Shown piece by piece: positions 5,558 to 7,047 of a DNA stretch of 7,047 bases. The stretch lies in NCBI GenBank assembly GCA_021846605.1, contig JAJZWQ010000158.1, forward strand, positions 1-7,047, in the 5' to 3' direction. The notes beneath the pieces are model-generated. The model was not told the DNA's origin and made no database searches. It saw only the letters and a program-made list of their open reading frames with translations. The DNA comes from Bacillota bacterium. Lineage in GTDB: Bacteria > Bacillota_E > RBS10-35 > JAJYVN01. The translations under genes were made by a program, and so were the position numbers. Every line of letters begins with the position of its first letter. Positions within the stretch are counted from its first letter, which is position 1.

Positions 5558-5634
5558 GCGCCCGTAGCTCAGGTGGAGAGAGCAGCCGACTTCTAATCGG
5601 CGGGTCGGGGGTTCGAGTCCTCCCGGGCGCACCA
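5558..5634 (+). tRNA. tRNA-Arg, anticodon TCT
   Basis: The acceptor GCGCCCG (5558-5564) pairs with CGGGCGC (5624-5630); the D stem is GCTC/GAGC; the anticodon stem GCCGA/TCGGC (5585-5589, 5597-5601) flanks CTTCTAA with anticodon TCT at 5592-5594, reading AGA/AGG. The T arm is GGGGG-TTCGAGT-CCTCC (one G-T pair), with A73 and encoded CCA. It is the last tRNA of the operon, and its 3' end is the likely insertion target of the adjacent integrase element. Confidence 0.97.
5607..5634. other. Putative attachment site at the 3' end of tRNA-Arg
   Basis: A tyrosine integrase gene starts its 3' end 190 bases to the right and points toward this tRNA. Integrases of this class commonly recombine within the T arm and acceptor of tRNA genes, leaving the tRNA intact. 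The site is assigned by position only: I see no second copy of this segment within the window, and the partner att site would lie beyond 7047. Confidence 0.4.
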
Positions 5635-5667
5635 GTCGGAGGTCAAGAGCCACAAGGGATTGCGGGA

Positions 5668-5705
5668 ACGCCTCCTGAGAGATCAGGAGGCGTCTTGCTT
5701 GGTTT
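5668..5705 (+). terminator. Intrinsic terminator of the tRNA operon
   Basis: ACGCCTCCTGA (5668-5678) and TCAGGAGGCGT (5683-5693) form a perfect 11-bp stem with a GAGA loop. The tail CTTGCTTGGTTT is T-rich for this genome. It lies 33 bases after tRNA-Arg. The integrase gene reads in from the other side and may be ended by the same hairpin. Confidence 0.75.
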
Positions 5706-5724
5706 GCCATCACGTTTGCCATCA
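5702..5724. repeat. Tandem direct repeat GTTTGCCATCA x2
   Basis: Two identical 11-bp copies, 5702-5712 and 5714-5724, are separated by one base, a 12-bp period close to one helical turn. They lie between the tRNA terminator and the integrase gene. Spaced direct repeats beside att sites are typical arm-type integrase or excisionase binding sites. The core TGCCATCA recurs as an inverted pair at 5868-5893. Confidence 0.65.
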
Positions 5725-5725
5725 A

Positions 5726-5824
5726 ATACTCCCCCGTGGAGTCTCGCCGCTGACCGGCGGACGGCCTCAGCGGGGGCTACGTCTGCCGCTGGCGTGGCGG
5801 CCCACCCGCTCCTGACGGATCGGG
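5726..5824. other. Short spacer between repeats and integrase stop
   Basis: No gene is seen. It contains a 7-bp inverted repeat (CCGCTGA at 5748-5754, TCAGCGG at 5767-5773) with a 12-base loop, which may help end the integrase transcript or be incidental. Confidence 0.35.
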
Positions 5825-6889
5825 CTACGGTGCCCTGCGCCCCTGGTGCCGCGACGAGAGGAGCCTGCTGCCATCATCCTGCGGTGATGGCAGCGCCGTA
5901 TCCTGGCGCGCAAGCCACTCGTCGGCCTGGCGGGCGGCGTCTTGTGTTGCCTCGACCAAGAGGTCGGCGTACGTCTCGGAAAACATCGCGACGGAGTGGC
6001 CCATCATCTTGGCGGCCACGGCGACCGGCACCCCAGCCCCCAGCAAGATGCTTGCCGTCGCATGCCTCATGGAATGCAGGGGAAGTGTGCGAACGCCCGC
6101 GCGATCCCGGACCCTTCGAAAGGCGCGGTCGACGTTGTTGCCGCTGAGACCAGTGCCGGTTCGCGTGGTGAAGATTAGCCCTTCGTCCCGCCATGCGGGA
6201 CCCGCCGCCAGTCGCGCCTCGGCCTGTTGCGACCTCTGGGCTCGAAGCGCATCCGTCGCTCCGCTCAATAGAGCCATGGTGCGCACGCTACGCTGCGACT
6301 TGGGCGCCCCCTCCACCATCTTCGAGCCGACGCCGACCCGGCTGGTGCGCACGGTCAGCCGGGCCTGCGGAAGATCCACGGCGTCCCAGCGCAACCCAAG
6401 CGCCTCTCCCAACCGTAACCCCGTATAGAGCATGAACCGGAAGAGGGGCGCCATCCCCTCCCCTTCGGCTGCGGCGAGGACCGTCTGCGCCTCCTGAAGG
6501 GTGAACCCGGCCCGCTTCTTGGGGCTGCGCAACGCCGGTCGTGCCCGGGTTGCTGGGTTCGCCGACACAAGCCCCAGACGTTCGGCGTCGGATAGCGCCG
6601 AACGCAAGGTGCGGTAGGCCAGGGCCGCTTGGGCGGCGCCGCGGGCCGCTGGGGTTGGGGCGAGGTCGTCCTGCCATCTCTGGATGAGGGCAGGGGTGAT
6701 GTCCTGGAGCGGCACCGCCCCCAGGGCGGGTGTAAGGGCGACACGGACAATGCGCTCATACTCGTGAAGGGTCTTTGGCTTGCGCCCCTCTGCCTTCTTG
6801 CGCGCCAACCACCCCGCCAAATACTCCGCAAGCGTCTGCCGCGTCGGGTCCACGTGCGCCGCCCGCTGCGTCTCCGCCTCCCCCAACAT
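5825..6889 (-). CDS. int: Tyrosine recombinase / tRNA-targeting integrase
   Basis: A 354-residue phage-type integrase that cuts and joins DNA through a covalent tyrosine-DNA link. Residues about 18-125 form the core-binding SAM-like domain (TLAEYLAGWLARK, YRTLRSALSDAERLGLV, NPATRARP). Residues about 130-325 are the catalytic domain with every expected residue: Arg159 (TGLRLGEAL), Lys197 (GAPKSQRSVR), His272 and Arg275 (LHSMRHA), His298 (MMGHS) and Tyr307 (SETYADL). The C-terminal 25 residues are polar tail. ATG 6889 is the first start in frame, but the frame stays open upstream to a TGA at 6971-6973 and reads DAPVYRCATADTEAAAWEAG, which looks like genuine integrase sequence (end of the N-terminal arm domain). 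No ATG, GTG or TTG occurs in that extension, whereas ATG 6974 in the next frame leads into it if one G is removed near 6955-6957. The real gene is therefore probably longer. It reads toward tRNA-Arg, and its codon use resembles the host. Confidence 0.93.
   Translation of the reverse strand: MLGEAETQRAAHVDPTRQTLAEYLAGWLARKKAEGRKPKTLHEYERIVRVALTPALGAVPLQDITPALIQRWQDDLAPTPAARGAAQAALAYRTLRSALSDAERLGLVSANPATRARPALRSPKKRAGFTLQEAQTVLAAAEGEGMAPLFRFMLYTGLRLGEALGLRWDAVDLPQARLTVRTSRVGVGSKMVEGAPKSQRSVRTMALLSGATDALRAQRSQQAEARLAAGPAWRDEGLIFTTRTGTGLSGNNVDRAFRRVRDRAGVRTLPLHSMRHATASILLGAGVPVAVAAKMMGHSVAMFSETYADLLVEATQDAARQADEWLARQDTALPSPQDDGSRLLSSRHQGRRAP
5868..5893. repeat. Inverted repeat CTGCCATCA / TGATGGCAG inside int
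   Basis: CTGCCATCA (5868-5876) and TGATGGCAG (5885-5893) form a 9-bp inverted repeat with an 8-base spacer, within the last codons of the integrase gene. It shares the 8-bp core TGCCATCA with the direct repeats at 5702-5724. It could be a dimeric binding site or a hairpin; the coding context lies in the variable polar tail of the protein. Confidence 0.55.
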
Positions 6890-6970
6890 GCGGCGGCCGG
6901 CCTCCCACGCGGCGGCCTCCGTGTCGGCGGTGGCGCACCGGTAGACGGGTGCATCCCACGAAAGTGGCGG

Positions 6971-7047
6971 TCATGCGACATTGCGCCGGAGGGGGGCGAG
7001 TTGGCGGACGGGGGGACGGGAGATCTGAGGCTGGGTGGCCCAGAAGG
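6971..7047 (-). CDS. Possible 3' end of a gene overlapping the integrase start
   Basis: On the minus strand a frame open from the window edge reads FWATQPQISRPPVRQLAP, then six residues, and stops at TGA 6971-6973. That stop overlaps the ATG at 6974 as ATGA, the arrangement of translationally coupled genes, and small excisionase genes often sit here. Only about 24 codons are visible and no family is recognisable; the open frame may be chance. Confidence 0.2.
   Translation of the reverse strand, partial: FWATQPQISRPPVRQLAPLRRNVA

Noticed and set aside
5702..5724. CRISPR-like array
   Set aside because: Only two 11-bp repeats with a one-base gap; no spacers and no cas genes.
4880..5725. Long minus-strand open frame with GGLEPPTRRL, GGIEPPLRP and AAGFEPATSC segments
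   Set aside because: These phrases are the well-known translation of the antisense strand of tRNA T arms. The frame runs through all three tRNA genes and the end of the CofE-like gene, so it is spurious.

Overview
The window is high-GC bacterial DNA (roughly 70% GC, with a strong G/C third-position bias in the real genes). A VanW protein with a G5-like tail suggests a monoderm or related Terrabacteria lineage, such as a high-GC Bacillota class or a deep-branching neighbour. The tRNA genes encode their CCA ends. No gene here fixes the taxon, so this placement is inference.

Layout, left to right. (1) 1-108, minus: the start of a truncated gene whose product enters a membrane helix within its first 36 residues. 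(2) 126-600: no credible gene. (3) 616-873, plus: a small exported protein with two cysteines, followed by a long hairpin terminator at 907-950. (4) 1997 down to 1047, minus: a YccU-type CoA-binding protein and a Nudix hydrolase, likely co-transcribed; the Nudix N-terminus appears to carry two compensating one-base indels. (5) 2077-3244, plus: a GRHPR-like D-2-hydroxyacid dehydrogenase followed by a 43-residue membrane mini-protein, ending at a perfect 12-bp GC hairpin shared with the convergent VanW gene. (6) 4227 down to 3280, minus: membrane-anchored VanW/G5 protein; divergent from it, 4338-5264, plus: a homologue of coenzyme F420-0:L-glutamate ligase (CofE). (7) 5303-5700: a tRNA operon with a sigma70-type promoter, tRNA-Pro(TGG), tRNA-Gly(TCC), tRNA-Arg(TCT) and a hairpin terminator. 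(8) 5635-7047: the edge of an integrated element next to tRNA-Arg, with a complete-looking catalytic tyrosine integrase on the minus strand pointing at the tRNA.

The left 5.3 kb looks like ordinary chromosomal housekeeping and metabolic genes in short transcription units. The right 1.4 kb looks like the integrase end of a tRNA-targeted mobile element whose other end and cargo lie beyond the window. The most distinctive structure is the motif TGCCATCA: two direct copies 12 bp apart next to the tRNA terminator and one inverted pair inside the 3' end of the integrase gene, suggesting integrase or excisionase binding sites. Three suspected one-base indels, all at or beside short G/C runs (1411-1420, 1485-1487, 6955-6957), could be assembly errors or real lesions. 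I did not find a convincing new multi-gene system in this window.
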